This document shows positions 42,879 through 51,246 of a DNA stretch of 64,000 bases, piece by piece. Position 1 is the first letter of the stretch; the number at the start of each line of letters is the position of its first letter. The notes beneath the pieces are model-generated. The model did not search any database and had not been told where the DNA came from. It saw nothing but the letters and a program-made list of their open reading frames with translations. Made by a program: the position numbers and the translations under genes. The DNA comes from Candidatus Firestonebacteria bacterium RIFOXYD2_FULL_39_29 (GTDB lineage Bacteria > Oederibacteriota > D2-FULL-39-29): assembly GCA_001778375.1 (NCBI GenBank), contig MFGV01000022.1, positions 1 through 64,000 on the forward strand, read 5' to 3'.

Positions 42879-42909
42879 CCAGTGGTTTTCAAAACCGCCT
42901 GCACAATAA
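42879..42909. repeat. Dispersed CCAGTGGTTTTCAAAACCGCC unit, copy 2
   Basis: Identical over its 31 nt to 28868-28898 and, with small differences and inverted, to 61051-61081. Its core GGTTTTCAAAACC is a palindrome. Confidence 0.75.
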
Positions 42910-42918
42910 GCCATTATT

Positions 42919-43005
42919 ATGAAGAACAGTAATGCCTCTGCAAATACTCCCGGTATTGTCAGGATCTCAGAGGATGCCATAGCCGCGATAGCTGCAAAAT
43001 ATTAA
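42919..43005 (+). pseudogene. Truncated Asp23/Gls24-family gene
   Basis: The ATG at 42919 opens 28 codons containing GIVRISEDAIAAIAAKY, the start of the Asp23/Gls24 (DUF322) domain, and then hits TAA. In many Gram-positive-like loci this gene (yqhY) follows accC, so the position fits a genuine relic. No continuation of the domain is seen in the following 100 nt. The upstream boundary is the repeat unit at 42879. Confidence 0.7.
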
Positions 43006-43109
43006 AAAAATAGCTTTTTGTTTGACTTAAAGAAAGTTCCGCCTGACAGGTTGTTTGTTTTCCCTTCTGAATTTTCCAATGAAGACTATGCAAAAAACAG
43101 CCATAAATA

Positions 43110-43142
43110 AAAAAACCGGTGACTTTTGTCATCGGTTTTTTT
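43110..43142 (+). terminator. Intrinsic terminator (usable on both strands)
   Basis: CCGGTGA pairs with TCATCGG around CTTTTG, with A-run before and T-run after. It ends the efp-acc operon and could also serve the converging minus-strand transcription. Confidence 0.85.
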
Positions 43143-43144
43143 AT

Positions 43145-43227
43145 CGGGCCGGCTGACATTCCTATTCGGTACTCAAGGGGTGAAACGGAATGCCATGATA
43201 GGGAGTAAATGACCGGCCCGGTTTTTT
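43145..43227 (+). ncRNA. Candidate small structured RNA ending in a terminator
   Basis: CGGGCCGG (43145-43152) pairs with CCGGCCCG (43213-43220), followed by a T-run. Inside, CATTCC (43157-43162) can pair with GGAATG (43187-43192), while CCTAT (43161-43165) could instead pair with ATAGG (43198-43202), so two folds exclude each other. The GC-rich block stands out from its AT-rich surroundings. No riboswitch or sRNA family is recognised, and no gene follows on this strand. Confidence 0.4.
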
Positions 43228-43370
43228 ATGATTTCAAAAAGCTCTGTTATTATAAAAGAACAATAATCCTTAGATTTTTACTGCCACTTCACCCCTGCTT
43301 CTCTTTTAACATCCTTTCTCTTTCTTGCATCAATTATCCTGCAAGCTCTTTCTTTAAGTTATTATAACAG

Positions 43371-43402
43371 ATAATATTTGCTAGTTCAATAGCAAATATT
43401 AT
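43371..43402. repeat. 13-bp-arm palindrome ATAATATTTGCTA
   Basis: ATAATATTTGCTA, 6-nt loop, and the exact reverse complement. It is in the non-coding space 43228-43560, where nothing else but the next hairpin is seen. Confidence 0.6.
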
Positions 43403-43436
43403 CCTGCGGTAACCACGTCAGTCAGGGGTAGTTCTT

Positions 43437-43488
43437 GTAGTCGTAAGCTTTAGCTTGCGTAATTTCGCAGGCTAAAGCCTGCGACTAC
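43437..43488. repeat. GTAGTCG double-hairpin element
   Basis: GTAGTCG and CGACTAC at the ends enclose the hairpins TAAGCTTTAGCTTGCG and CGCAGGCTAAAGCCTGCG. It is designed like the GTAGTTGC units but with different sequence, so it is a second subtype. Confidence 0.7.
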
Positions 43489-43560
43489 TTAACGTCTATT
43501 TAATATTGAAAAACACATGAATTTACTTGATTTATGCTTGGTTATTCTGTGAATACTGTA

Positions 43561-44244
43561 TTATTTAATTAGAATATATTTCAAGTTATCAATTTTTTGG
43601 CTTCTCTTATCAGTGTTGAAAGACGTACCTGTTGAAGCTTTTTTATTGACAGATGATTTTAGCTGGTTCTTGGAAAAGTCAATAACTATAAGGTCTTTAA
43701 AAGCTCCCTCGCTTTTTAAAATGCCGCCGCTAATTACAGTTTTTGCCGAAGAAAGCTCCGTTACTTTAGCTTTTTCGATAAATTGATATGGTATGGTTTC
43801 TTTGCCGCTAATTATGGAAAGAATACCATTTACAGATAAATTCTCGTGTTTTTTCAGCGGAGAATCGTAGGTTATTGTAAGTTTTGCAGAATAAAATAAT
43901 TTATTGGACAGTTCAATTTCAAAGTAAGCGGCATTTTTATATGCATTGTTATAGATCTCTGAAAGTGTTTTGCCTGTGATAGTTTTCTTGTTTTTATCGT
44001 AATATTTGAATCGGATATCTCCTATGGCTTTTTCCATAATAAAAACTGTACCGCTTGACTTGTCAAATTTAATTTTATTTGATTTTAGTATGAAATTATT
44101 CAGAGATGGAGATGAAAGTTCAGCCGAGAATTTTATTAATTCAATACAATTCAGGGCGTTAGCCTGGGCCTGCGGAACTGTCAGGCCAAAAGAAACTCCC
44201 GTGAACATTACCAGCAAAAGTGTAAGAAACATAAAATTTTTCAT
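43561..44244 (-). CDS. Secreted hypothetical protein
   Basis: About 227 residues from the ATG at 44244, which has GGAGG in front. A signal peptide is clear (MKNFMFLTLLLVMFTGVSFG). The mature part is rich in beta-strand and Lys, with no Cys and no motif that I recognise. It lies 42 nt downstream of the MscS gene on the same strand, so they may be co-transcribed. It is probably periplasmic. Confidence 0.6.
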   Translation of the reverse strand: MKNFMFLTLLLVMFTGVSFGLTVPQAQANALNCIELIKFSAELSSPSLNNFILKSNKIKFDKSSGTVFIMEKAIGDIRFKYYDKNKKTITGKTLSEIYNNAYKNAAYFEIELSNKLFYSAKLTITYDSPLKKHENLSVNGILSIISGKETIPYQFIEKAKVTELSSAKTVISGGILKSEGAFKDLIVIDFSKNQLKSSVNKKASTGTSFNTDKRSQKIDNLKYILIK

Positions 44245-44286
44245 GGACACCTCCGTGTCAAAAATAAGTCAGATTTTATTTTTATT

Positions 44287-45321
44287 CTATTCCTTCTTTA
44301 AATACACTGTGGAAGTAGGAAAAGGTGTTTCAATTCCATCCTCTTTAAATCTAACAAGAAGCCGTTTTAAAAACTCATGTTTTATCAGAAATTGATCGGC
44401 AAACTCTTTTACCATTAAGCCTACTCCAAGTTTTATACCAAAATCCGCAAGTTCTGCAACCCGGGCTGCGGGTTTGTGTCCGGGAACACCTCCTGTTACT
44501 GTATTCATTACGTCTGTTCCTATTTCTACTATTGCTTTTTCGGCCTTTGGAATATCACTTCCATAGGAAACTGTAATAGTTATACCTACCGCCATTTCTT
44601 TTGTGGGAGCATGAAAGTTTGTAACAATGCTTGTAGCCAGTTTCGAGTTAGGAAGTACTATGTAATTATTTGGCAGAGTCTTAAGAGTGGTATTTCTCCA
44701 GGTTATATCAGAAACATAACCTTCTTCCCCGGAATTAAGCTTGATATAATCTCCCGGTTTGATCTGTCTTGAGGCTAAAACCTGTATCCCCGAAAAAAGA
44801 TTTGAGAGAGTATCCTGTAAAGCAAGAGCCACGGCCAAACCTCCAACTCCAAGTGCCGTGAGTATAGGAGTTACTGAAATACCCAAAGACTGAAGTATTA
44901 CAAGGCCTCCGAGGCTGAACATTACTACTTTTGTTATATTGGCAAATATTGAAGTAGAAGGCATGTTGCCTTCGGCTTTTTTAGTATAAAGTCCGATAAA
45001 GCCTACTGCTATTTTAGAAAGAATTATAGTTGTGAAAAAAATAGCAAGAGCCATTAATATTTTATTGATGTTTCCTTCTATTTTTTCGGAAAGAGGAAGG
45101 TAAAGAGCTGCAAAGTAAATTCCGGGGAGAAGAATAAGCATTGTTACCCACGTATTAAGGGCTTCGATTATAATATCATCACCTTCCCATGTGGTTTTTT
45201 CCGCAAGTTTTTTAAGTCTTGCCAATATTACTTTTTCCACTGTAAAACCTGCACCGAGGGATCCTAAAATAATACCCATGGCTTTTAAACCTGTCTTTAT
45301 TGTTTGTTCGTCCAAAGTCAT
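44287..45321 (-). CDS. MscS-family mechanosensitive channel
   Basis: 344 residues. Several N-terminal membrane helices precede the pore helix and the beta domain typical of MscS: ALGVGGLAVALALQDTLSNLFSG, then IKPGDYIKLNSGEEGYVSDI and NTTLKTLPNNYIVLPNSKL. These channels release small solutes upon hypo-osmotic shock. The C-terminal alpha/beta domain ends KEDGIETPFPTSTVYLKK, a family hallmark. GGAGC lies before the ATG at 45321. Confidence 0.92.
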   Translation of the reverse strand: MTLDEQTIKTGLKAMGIILGSLGAGFTVEKVILARLKKLAEKTTWEGDDIIIEALNTWVTMLILLPGIYFAALYLPLSEKIEGNINKILMALAIFFTTIILSKIAVGFIGLYTKKAEGNMPSTSIFANITKVVMFSLGGLVILQSLGISVTPILTALGVGGLAVALALQDTLSNLFSGIQVLASRQIKPGDYIKLNSGEEGYVSDITWRNTTLKTLPNNYIVLPNSKLATSIVTNFHAPTKEMAVGITITVSYGSDIPKAEKAIVEIGTDVMNTVTGGVPGHKPAARVAELADFGIKLGVGLMVKEFADQFLIKHEFLKRLLVRFKEDGIETPFPTSTVYLKKE

Positions 45322-45466
45322 AATCAGCTCCTGTTGATTAATATTGCAAACAGCAAGATAATATCAGAATTATTCTTGAAAAGCAAGGTAAATGGCTCGT
45401 TTTCAACTGTTGAAAATGCTTTGTCCTACATATATAATCTATGAACCGTAAAGAAATGACAAAGGA

Positions 45467-45511
45467 TCCGCCTAAAGGCGAGATCTCTCCAAAATAATTT
45501 TGGAGGACAAT
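45467..45511. repeat. Variable-hairpin repeat family, copy 2
   Basis: TCCGCCTAAAGGCGAGATCTC, then the hairpin TCCAAAATAATTTTGGA, then GGACAAT. Constant blocks match 21359-21403; the hairpin does not match in sequence but pairs. The rest of 45322-45568 holds no gene. Confidence 0.65.
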
Positions 45512-45568
45512 ATAAGGTATATATATTAAACTTCAATATTTTACAATTATTTTTTGAAAGGAGGATAA

Positions 45569-46522
45569 ATGACACCAAGAGAGAAATTTATAAAAGCACT
45601 AAAAAGAGAGCCTGTTACCGGAAGAGTCCCGCATTTTGAACTTGTATTTTTCCTTACGATGGAGGCTTTTGGGAAAGTCCATCCTTCTCATAGATCTTAT
45701 CATCAATGGGATCAGATGAAGGAAGCTGAAAGACATTTTCATAGGGAAGATATGGCTGACGTTTATATTCGGACAGCTGAAAAATACGAGCATAGTGCGA
45801 TTCTTATTCATGAAAATCCGGGTACCGAGGATGAGAGACGTAAAATGGCGGAAATTATCCGCAATAGATCGGGTGATAAATATTTTCTTATGGCTTCGGG
45901 TGATGCGACCTATAGTCTCCCTCAGGGAGACCGGATGCTTGAGTTTAGCTACCGGCTTGCTGATGAGCCTGAGAAAGTAAAGCTTGAAGCGGATATGAAA
46001 GTTAATGAAGCACTTAAAAAAGCAGAAGCATTGGCAAAGGCAAAAGGCGCGCTTGACGGATTTGCTCTATGCTCTGATTATTGTCTTAATTCAGGACCGT
46101 TCCTCAGTCCTTCACAGTTCTCTGAATTTGTCGCCCCGTATCTAAAAAAACTTATTAAAGGTTACCGGGATCTGGGATTTTACACCATAAAACATACTGA
46201 CGGGAATATAATGCCTATAATTGAGCAGCTCGTTGATGCAAATCCTGATGCCTTGCATTCTATAGATCCTCAGGCGGGTGTGGATATAGCAAAAGTCAAA
46301 AAGTTGTACGGAGATAAGATCTGTCTTATAGGTAATGTAAATTGCGGCTTGATGGACAGCGGAACTGATGAACAAACAATAGAATCCGCCCGTTACGCCT
46401 TAAAACATGGAATGCCCGGCGGCGGATATATTTTCTCGACCAGTAATTGTGTGTATACCGGGATGGAATTAAAGCGATATGAGTTGATTCTTGATGTTTG
46501 GAAAAAAGAAGGAAACTATTAG
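45569..46522 (+). CDS. Uroporphyrinogen decarboxylase-like methyltransferase
   Basis: 317 residues, TIM-barrel of the UroD/MtaA/CmuA superfamily. Typical blocks: TPREKFIKALKREPVTGRVPHFE, HTDGNIMPIIEQLVDANPDAL, and LIGNVNCGLMDSGTDEQTIE. Members that are not true HemE often act as corrinoid- or other methyltransferases on plant-derived or methylated substrates. The N-terminal catalytic motif of HemE is not evident and no heme genes are near, so a methyltransferase role is more likely than heme synthesis. GAAAGGAGG precedes the ATG. Confidence 0.78.
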   Translation: MTPREKFIKALKREPVTGRVPHFELVFFLTMEAFGKVHPSHRSYHQWDQMKEAERHFHREDMADVYIRTAEKYEHSAILIHENPGTEDERRKMAEIIRNRSGDKYFLMASGDATYSLPQGDRMLEFSYRLADEPEKVKLEADMKVNEALKKAEALAKAKGALDGFALCSDYCLNSGPFLSPSQFSEFVAPYLKKLIKGYRDLGFYTIKHTDGNIMPIIEQLVDANPDALHSIDPQAGVDIAKVKKLYGDKICLIGNVNCGLMDSGTDEQTIESARYALKHGMPGGGYIFSTSNCVYTGMELKRYELILDVWKKEGNY

Positions 46523-46750
46523 GGACAGCAAGGGAAGCAAGAACAGCAAATAAAGCAAGTAAAGAAAGAGAAGAAAGAGAAGGAAGAAGCTTGAGCAGCG
46601 CTTTTAGCTGCGAAATCCGCCGATGCTTTATGGCGGAAAGAGAAGCAGGTAAAGGAAAAGAAGAAAGAGAAGGAGTAGCTTGAGCAGCGCTTTTAGCTGC
46701 GAAATCCGCCGACGCTTTATGGCGGAAAGGGCAGGAAGAGAAGAAAAATA
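46523..46750. repeat. Purine-rich tract with two 89-bp-spaced repeats
   Basis: Copies at 46588-46640 and 46677-46729 differ at one base. Each has hairpins GCAGC/GCTGC and CCGCC/GGCGG (AGCTTGAGCAGCGC ... TATGGCGGAAAG). They are set in a plus-strand purine tract of AGCAAG/AAAGAGAAG words. It resembles 7168-7301 and 53922-54150. Nothing else is seen up to 46864. Confidence 0.75.
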
Positions 46751-46864
46751 TTAGGTAAAGCAGATAAAGAGTAGAATTAATATAAAAAATTAATGGAGAC
46801 ATGCTAGTTTATTGGAACCGCATCGTGTGTCAGTGGAATCGTTTTTAAAAATAAAAGGAATTTA

Positions 46865-48868
46865 ATGGCGAAAATAATGATACCGAAAGATAACCCCGAA
46901 GATAAACTCGGGATGTTATTAAAAATAAGGCGGATGGTAATAGGCAAAGCGAAAGATCCCCAGGATAGCAAGATCTTTCATAGCCTGGCTCTTGCTGCTA
47001 TACTTGCTTGGGTAGGCCTCGGGTCTGACGGGCTTTCTTCTTCCTGCTACGGCCCGGCGGAAGCCTTTTTTGCTCTCGGAAGCCATACTTATCTGGCACT
47101 CATTGTAGCCTGCATTACGGCTGTAACCATATTTATTATAAGTGCTTCGTATTCTCAGATCATTGAGCTTTTTCCTTATGGCGGCGGCGGGTATGTGGTT
47201 GCTACAAAGCTTTTAACTCCTACGCTCGGGATGATCTCCGGTTCCGCTCTTTTGATAGACTATGTACTTACTATTACTCTCTCAATTGCCGCGGGATCTG
47301 ATGCATTATTTAGTTTTTTCCCTTCCTACAGTCATTACACTCTTTGGTTCTCTGTTTTTGCTTTAATAGTTATGATAGTCTTGAATTTAAGAGGCGTTAA
47401 AGAATCGGTTAAACTCCTGCTTCCTATATTTGTTGTCTTTATGCTTATGCATGTGGGTACGATACTTTATATTTTGATAACTCATGTGAGTAATCTTGGA
47501 GGAGTCGTTTCAAATACTGTAGCAGATGTAAAAGATTCGGTAGCAAGTATGGGTGTTATGGCCGTTATTGCTTTAGTTATGAGATCTTACAGTCTGGGTG
47601 CGGGAACTTATACGGGGTTGGAAGCGGTCAGTAACGGTATGTCAATTTTACGCGAACCAAAAGTAAAAACCGCAAAACGTGTTATGTCTTATATGGCAAT
47701 TTCACTTGCCTTCGTAGTATTCGGAATAATGTTTGCGTATCTTCTTTATGAAGTAAAGATCACAGAGGGCTTGACCTTAAACGCCGTGCTTTTTGCAAAA
47801 GTATTCGGAGCCGGTACTTTGGGAAAAACACTTCTGTTTATAACTCTCCTTTCCGAGGCTGCTCTTTTGTTTGTTGCGGCGCAGACAGGCTTTTTAGGCG
47901 GGCCCGGAGTAATGTCCAATATGGCGGCCGACAGATGGTTCCCTACCAAGTTTCAGATATTAAGCGACAGATTGGTGACACAAAACGGCGTTTTGCTTAT
48001 GGGAATGGCGGCGATTGTACTTCTTGTCGTTACCAAAGGCAAGGTGAGTTATCTTGTCGTGCTTTACTCGATAAATGTTTTTATTACTTTTGTTCTTTCC
48101 CAGCTTGGGATGGTAATTCACTGGTGGAGAGAAAGAAAAGTAGAAAAAAAATGGAGGAGAAAACTTGCAATAAACGGGCTGGCATTTCTTCTTACCCTGT
48201 CTATTCTAATATCCGTCATCTGGCTGAAATTCGGGGAAGGCGGTTGGATAACAATATTAATTACCGGTTCTTTAATCGCTGTCGTAATGACGATCAAACA
48301 TCATTATAAAAAGACCTCTTTGATACTGAAACGTCTTGACAGCCTGGTTCTCTCGGTCATGCCTGAAACGATCAGAGAGCTTAAGGAAGAGGATAAACCA
48401 AAGTATAACCCGAAAAGCAAAACAGCGGTTGTGCTGGTCTCGGGTTTTAACGGAGTGGGACTGCATACACTATTAAATATCTTCAGGATATTCTCCGGTG
48501 TTTATAAAAACTTTGTAATTGTCCAGGTCGGGGTTGTTGATTCCGGCGCTTTTAAAGGCGCGGGAGCTATTGAAAGCCTGCAGGAACATATTAAGGCGGA
48601 TGTGGACAAATATGTCAACTATATTCAAAGCCGCGGATATTTTGCCGAAGGTATCTGCCTGATCGGAGTAGATGTTGTTCAAGAAATTTCTGACGGAGCG
48701 CAGGAAATACTGAAGAAATACCCCAACGCAAATTTCTTCGGAGGCCAGCTGGTTTTCCCCGAAGAGATAGTCTTTACCCGATGGCTTCACAATTACACAG
48801 TTTTCGCCATACAGCGCAGATTCTATTACCAAGGAATCCCGATTATTTTACTCCCTATACGTTTGTAG
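46865..48868 (+). CDS. APC-superfamily amino acid permease with C-terminal cytoplasmic domain
   Basis: 667 residues, about twelve membrane helices in the first 480. The first helices read AWVGLGSDGLSSSCYGPAEAFFALG and YSQIIELFPYGGGGYVVATKLL, typical of APC permeases. The last ~170 residues (TAVVLVSGFNGVGLHTLLNI, FVIVQVGVVDSG) form a soluble alpha/beta domain that may be regulatory. The substrate (amino acid or cation) is not predictable. It has AAAGGA before the ATG at 46865. Confidence 0.8.
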   Translation: MAKIMIPKDNPEDKLGMLLKIRRMVIGKAKDPQDSKIFHSLALAAILAWVGLGSDGLSSSCYGPAEAFFALGSHTYLALIVACITAVTIFIISASYSQIIELFPYGGGGYVVATKLLTPTLGMISGSALLIDYVLTITLSIAAGSDALFSFFPSYSHYTLWFSVFALIVMIVLNLRGVKESVKLLLPIFVVFMLMHVGTILYILITHVSNLGGVVSNTVADVKDSVASMGVMAVIALVMRSYSLGAGTYTGLEAVSNGMSILREPKVKTAKRVMSYMAISLAFVVFGIMFAYLLYEVKITEGLTLNAVLFAKVFGAGTLGKTLLFITLLSEAALLFVAAQTGFLGGPGVMSNMAADRWFPTKFQILSDRLVTQNGVLLMGMAAIVLLVVTKGKVSYLVVLYSINVFITFVLSQLGMVIHWWRERKVEKKWRRKLAINGLAFLLTLSILISVIWLKFGEGGWITILITGSLIAVVMTIKHHYKKTSLILKRLDSLVLSVMPETIRELKEEDKPKYNPKSKTAVVLVSGFNGVGLHTLLNIFRIFSGVYKNFVIVQVGVVDSGAFKGAGAIESLQEHIKADVDKYVNYIQSRGYFAEGICLIGVDVVQEISDGAQEILKKYPNANFFGGQLVFPEEIVFTRWLHNYTVFAIQRRFYYQGIPIILLPIRL

Positions 48869-49007
48869 TATAAGTGTTCAGCATTTTTCTTTTGCATTTC
48901 AGTCATGCCTGTAATAGCCTAATATTTGATTTGTATGTATTTTTCTTGAAAGCATCGGGCGTTCGGTATATAATTTAAGGGATATCGGGTAAGAAAGGAA
49001 TAAAAAG

Positions 49008-49679
49008 TTGAAAAAATCAGTGTATTCGGCGGTTATATTTGATTTTGACGGAACAATTGTGGATTCTATGCCGGATATACTTGCTTGCATGAAAGAGGCT
49101 TACGCGAAAGAAGGGGTTTTTGATGCAAAGCCGGAGCAGAAACATATCGGACCGCCTTTAATGGAATGTTTAAAAAATATAACTCCAAAACTTGATGTTT
49201 CTGTGCTGGAAAAAGTTTGCGGTAATTTTAAAAATGAATATGATAACTCCGATTATCCCCGTACGACAGTTTATCCCGGGGTAAAAGAAACCATTGAGTT
49301 TTTAAAAGCTGAAGATGCTAAGCTTTATTTGGTTACTAATAAACGTTACATTCCCACGTTAAGGATGCTTGACGCTTTCAAAGTAAAGGAATTTATTTCT
49401 GTTGTTTCTCCCGATATTAAAAGCGGTGAGCTGATGAATAAGACGGAAATGCTCGCGTATCTTTTGAAAAAAGAAAAAATAAAACCGGAAAACGCCGTCT
49501 ATGTGGGGGATTCCGTAACAGATATAATAAGCGCCCATGCTAATGGAATTAAAGCAGTTGCGGTGACCTACGGCTATAGTACAAAGAAACAGCTTGAAAA
49601 ATCCGGGCCGGATATTTTAATAAACAGCTTTAAGGATCTGATTAAAATAATTATCGCGGAAGATGAGGGTTTCAAATGA
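49008..49679 (+). CDS. HAD-superfamily phosphatase (phosphoglycolate phosphatase-like)
   Basis: 223 residues, TTG start with GAAAGGA upstream. Motif I is FDFDGTIVDS (nucleophile Asp), motif II LYLVTNK, motif III Lys nearby and motif IV YVGDSVTDI with the acidic pair. The cap insertion is alpha-helical (subclass I), as in Gph/PgmB. It probably removes phosphate from a small metabolite. It overlaps the cyclase gene by 4 nt, so the two share a transcript. Confidence 0.88.
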   Translation: MKKSVYSAVIFDFDGTIVDSMPDILACMKEAYAKEGVFDAKPEQKHIGPPLMECLKNITPKLDVSVLEKVCGNFKNEYDNSDYPRTTVYPGVKETIEFLKAEDAKLYLVTNKRYIPTLRMLDAFKVKEFISVVSPDIKSGELMNKTEMLAYLLKKEKIKPENAVYVGDSVTDIISAHANGIKAVAVTYGYSTKKQLEKSGPDILINSFKDLIKIIIAEDEGFK

Positions 49680-51004
49680 CAATCACTAAGCTTGCGGCTT
49701 TATTTGCTTTTAATATAAGTATTCTTATGACTTTTATGTTCTTTATCTTATACTTTTTTTACAAAAGCGAGCGGGAGCTGAAATATCTGGCTGTTTTATT
49801 TTTTTCAACCGGGATTTATGCGATAGGTCAGTTTTCTATAGAAGAAGTAAAAATACCCGAGCAAATTATCTTTTGGCATAAGTTTGAGCATATCGGGGTT
49901 ATATTGATGGCTCCGGCATGGTTGAATTTCTGTTATGAATATACCAAAAAGAAAAAAGATGTTTTGATCGGAATTCTGAATTATCTTTCTATAGCGTATT
50001 TGGGGATCCTTTTTACCACCCCGCTTTTGATTATAAATAATACGGCGCTTTATGGCGGTGAGTTTTTGCAGGGAAAAGAAGGTCCTGCATATTTTCTTAT
50101 GATCTTGTCTCTCGGTGTTTCTCTTGGTTACGGGTATTATCTGATTGCGCAAAAAATCGTTCAAACAAAGCAATTTCATTCTTACAATATAATCTTGCTG
50201 ATAGGTACGGCAATTGCCATACTTTTTGGAATCCATGATGTTTTAACCCTGCTAAAGATAAACATTTTAGGCATCAAGACTACCCTTTTTGAGTACGGTC
50301 TCTATTTGATGTCCTTCTCCCTTGTTTATTCCTGGGTAATAGCCCGGGGATTTCAGGAAAAAGAAATAATCAAAGATGTTTTTAAAAGATATGTTGCGTA
50401 TCCCGTATTAAAGGACGAAGCAACCTTTAGTATGTCGGAAATCAGTATGGAGTTGGAGGTTTCTGTTATTTTTGCCGATATCAGAGGTTTTACCGCACTG
50501 TCTGAAAAATTAAAAGCAAGCGAGGTCGTTGACATTTTAAATAAATATTACTCCAATATGACTGCGATTGCCGAAGAATATGGCGGAATAGTGGATAAAT
50601 TTATAGGTGATAATGTCATGGCCGTGTTTGGAGTCGGGGAAAAAGTAAAGAATCATCCGTTGCTTGCGGCCAGAGCTGCTTGTGATATGAGGGATAAAGT
50701 TCACAAATATTTCGGTCCGGAATATAAAGACATGATAAATATCGGCATAGGTGTGAATACCGGAAAAGTAATAATGGGGCCGATGGGTTCACATAGAAAG
50801 AAAGAGTATACTATTATAGGTGAGACGGTTAATATTGCAGCTTGCCTTGAAGATCGTGCTTATCGTAATCAAATATTGATTACAGGTGAAATACACAACA
50901 AGATAGAAAAGTTTGTAAAAGCCAAAAAACTTGATGAGCTTTGCCTGAAAGATAAGGAACATCCTGTTGCAATATATGAATTGGAGAGTATAAAGCAATA
51001 TTAA
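49676..51004 (+). CDS. Class III adenylate/guanylate cyclase with 7TM N-terminal sensor domain
   Basis: 442 residues. Seven hydrophobic helices (1-225) resemble the N-terminal 7TM region of some histidine kinases. The C-terminal half is a class III cyclase: VIFADIRGFTALSEKL (first metal Asp), IVDKFIGDNVMAVFG (second metal Asp and transition region), INIGIGVNTGKVIMG and YTIIGETVNIAACLED. It makes cAMP (or cGMP) as a homodimer at the membrane in response to an unknown signal. It is coupled to the HAD phosphatase. A MITE follows 4 nt after the stop. Confidence 0.9.
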   Translation: MTITKLAALFAFNISILMTFMFFILYFFYKSERELKYLAVLFFSTGIYAIGQFSIEEVKIPEQIIFWHKFEHIGVILMAPAWLNFCYEYTKKKKDVLIGILNYLSIAYLGILFTTPLLIINNTALYGGEFLQGKEGPAYFLMILSLGVSLGYGYYLIAQKIVQTKQFHSYNIILLIGTAIAILFGIHDVLTLLKINILGIKTTLFEYGLYLMSFSLVYSWVIARGFQEKEIIKDVFKRYVAYPVLKDEATFSMSEISMELEVSVIFADIRGFTALSEKLKASEVVDILNKYYSNMTAIAEEYGGIVDKFIGDNVMAVFGVGEKVKNHPLLAARAACDMRDKVHKYFGPEYKDMINIGIGVNTGKVIMGPMGSHRKKEYTIIGETVNIAACLEDRAYRNQILITGEIHNKIEKFVKAKKLDELCLKDKEHPVAIYELESIKQY

Positions 51005-51008
51005 GATC

Positions 51009-51187
51009 TAACAGGCTGCTCAAAAACTCATTTTTCTGTCATTCTCGCGCTGTGTCCGCCGATCTTCATGGTGGAAAGACGGGAATCCAGTTGTATTGAA
51101 AGTGCTTGCACAATAAGCATTTAAGGTTCTGAAAAAAAGAATTAACGTATTAAACTTCTAAATCTTGAGTTTTTTAGCAGCCTGCTA
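51009..51187. mobile_element. MITE-like element, TAACAGGCTGCTCAAAAACTC ends (copy 2)
   Basis: The left end at 51009-51029 is inverted at 51167-51187 (GAGTTTTTTAGCAGCCTGCT). The interior contains CATTCTCGCGC...GGGAATCC and GCTTGCACAATAAGC pieces related to other repeats, and no ORF. The ends match those of the element at 13862-13996. Confidence 0.65.
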
Positions 51188-51246
51188 AACCCGAAGCTTT
51201 ATTGGTTCGAGGGTATTACAAATTGAATATTTATAAGGGGAGAAAT

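Noticed and set aside
45569-46522. True HemE (uroporphyrinogen decarboxylase in heme synthesis)
   Set aside because: No heme genes nearby and the family N-terminal active-site motif is not apparent; closer in pattern to methyltransferase-type relatives.
46523-46750. Possible coding ORFs across the purine-rich tracts
   Set aside because: The frames are Lys/Glu/Arg low-complexity by composition, present on several strands, and disappear at hairpin units; no ribosome-binding site supports them.
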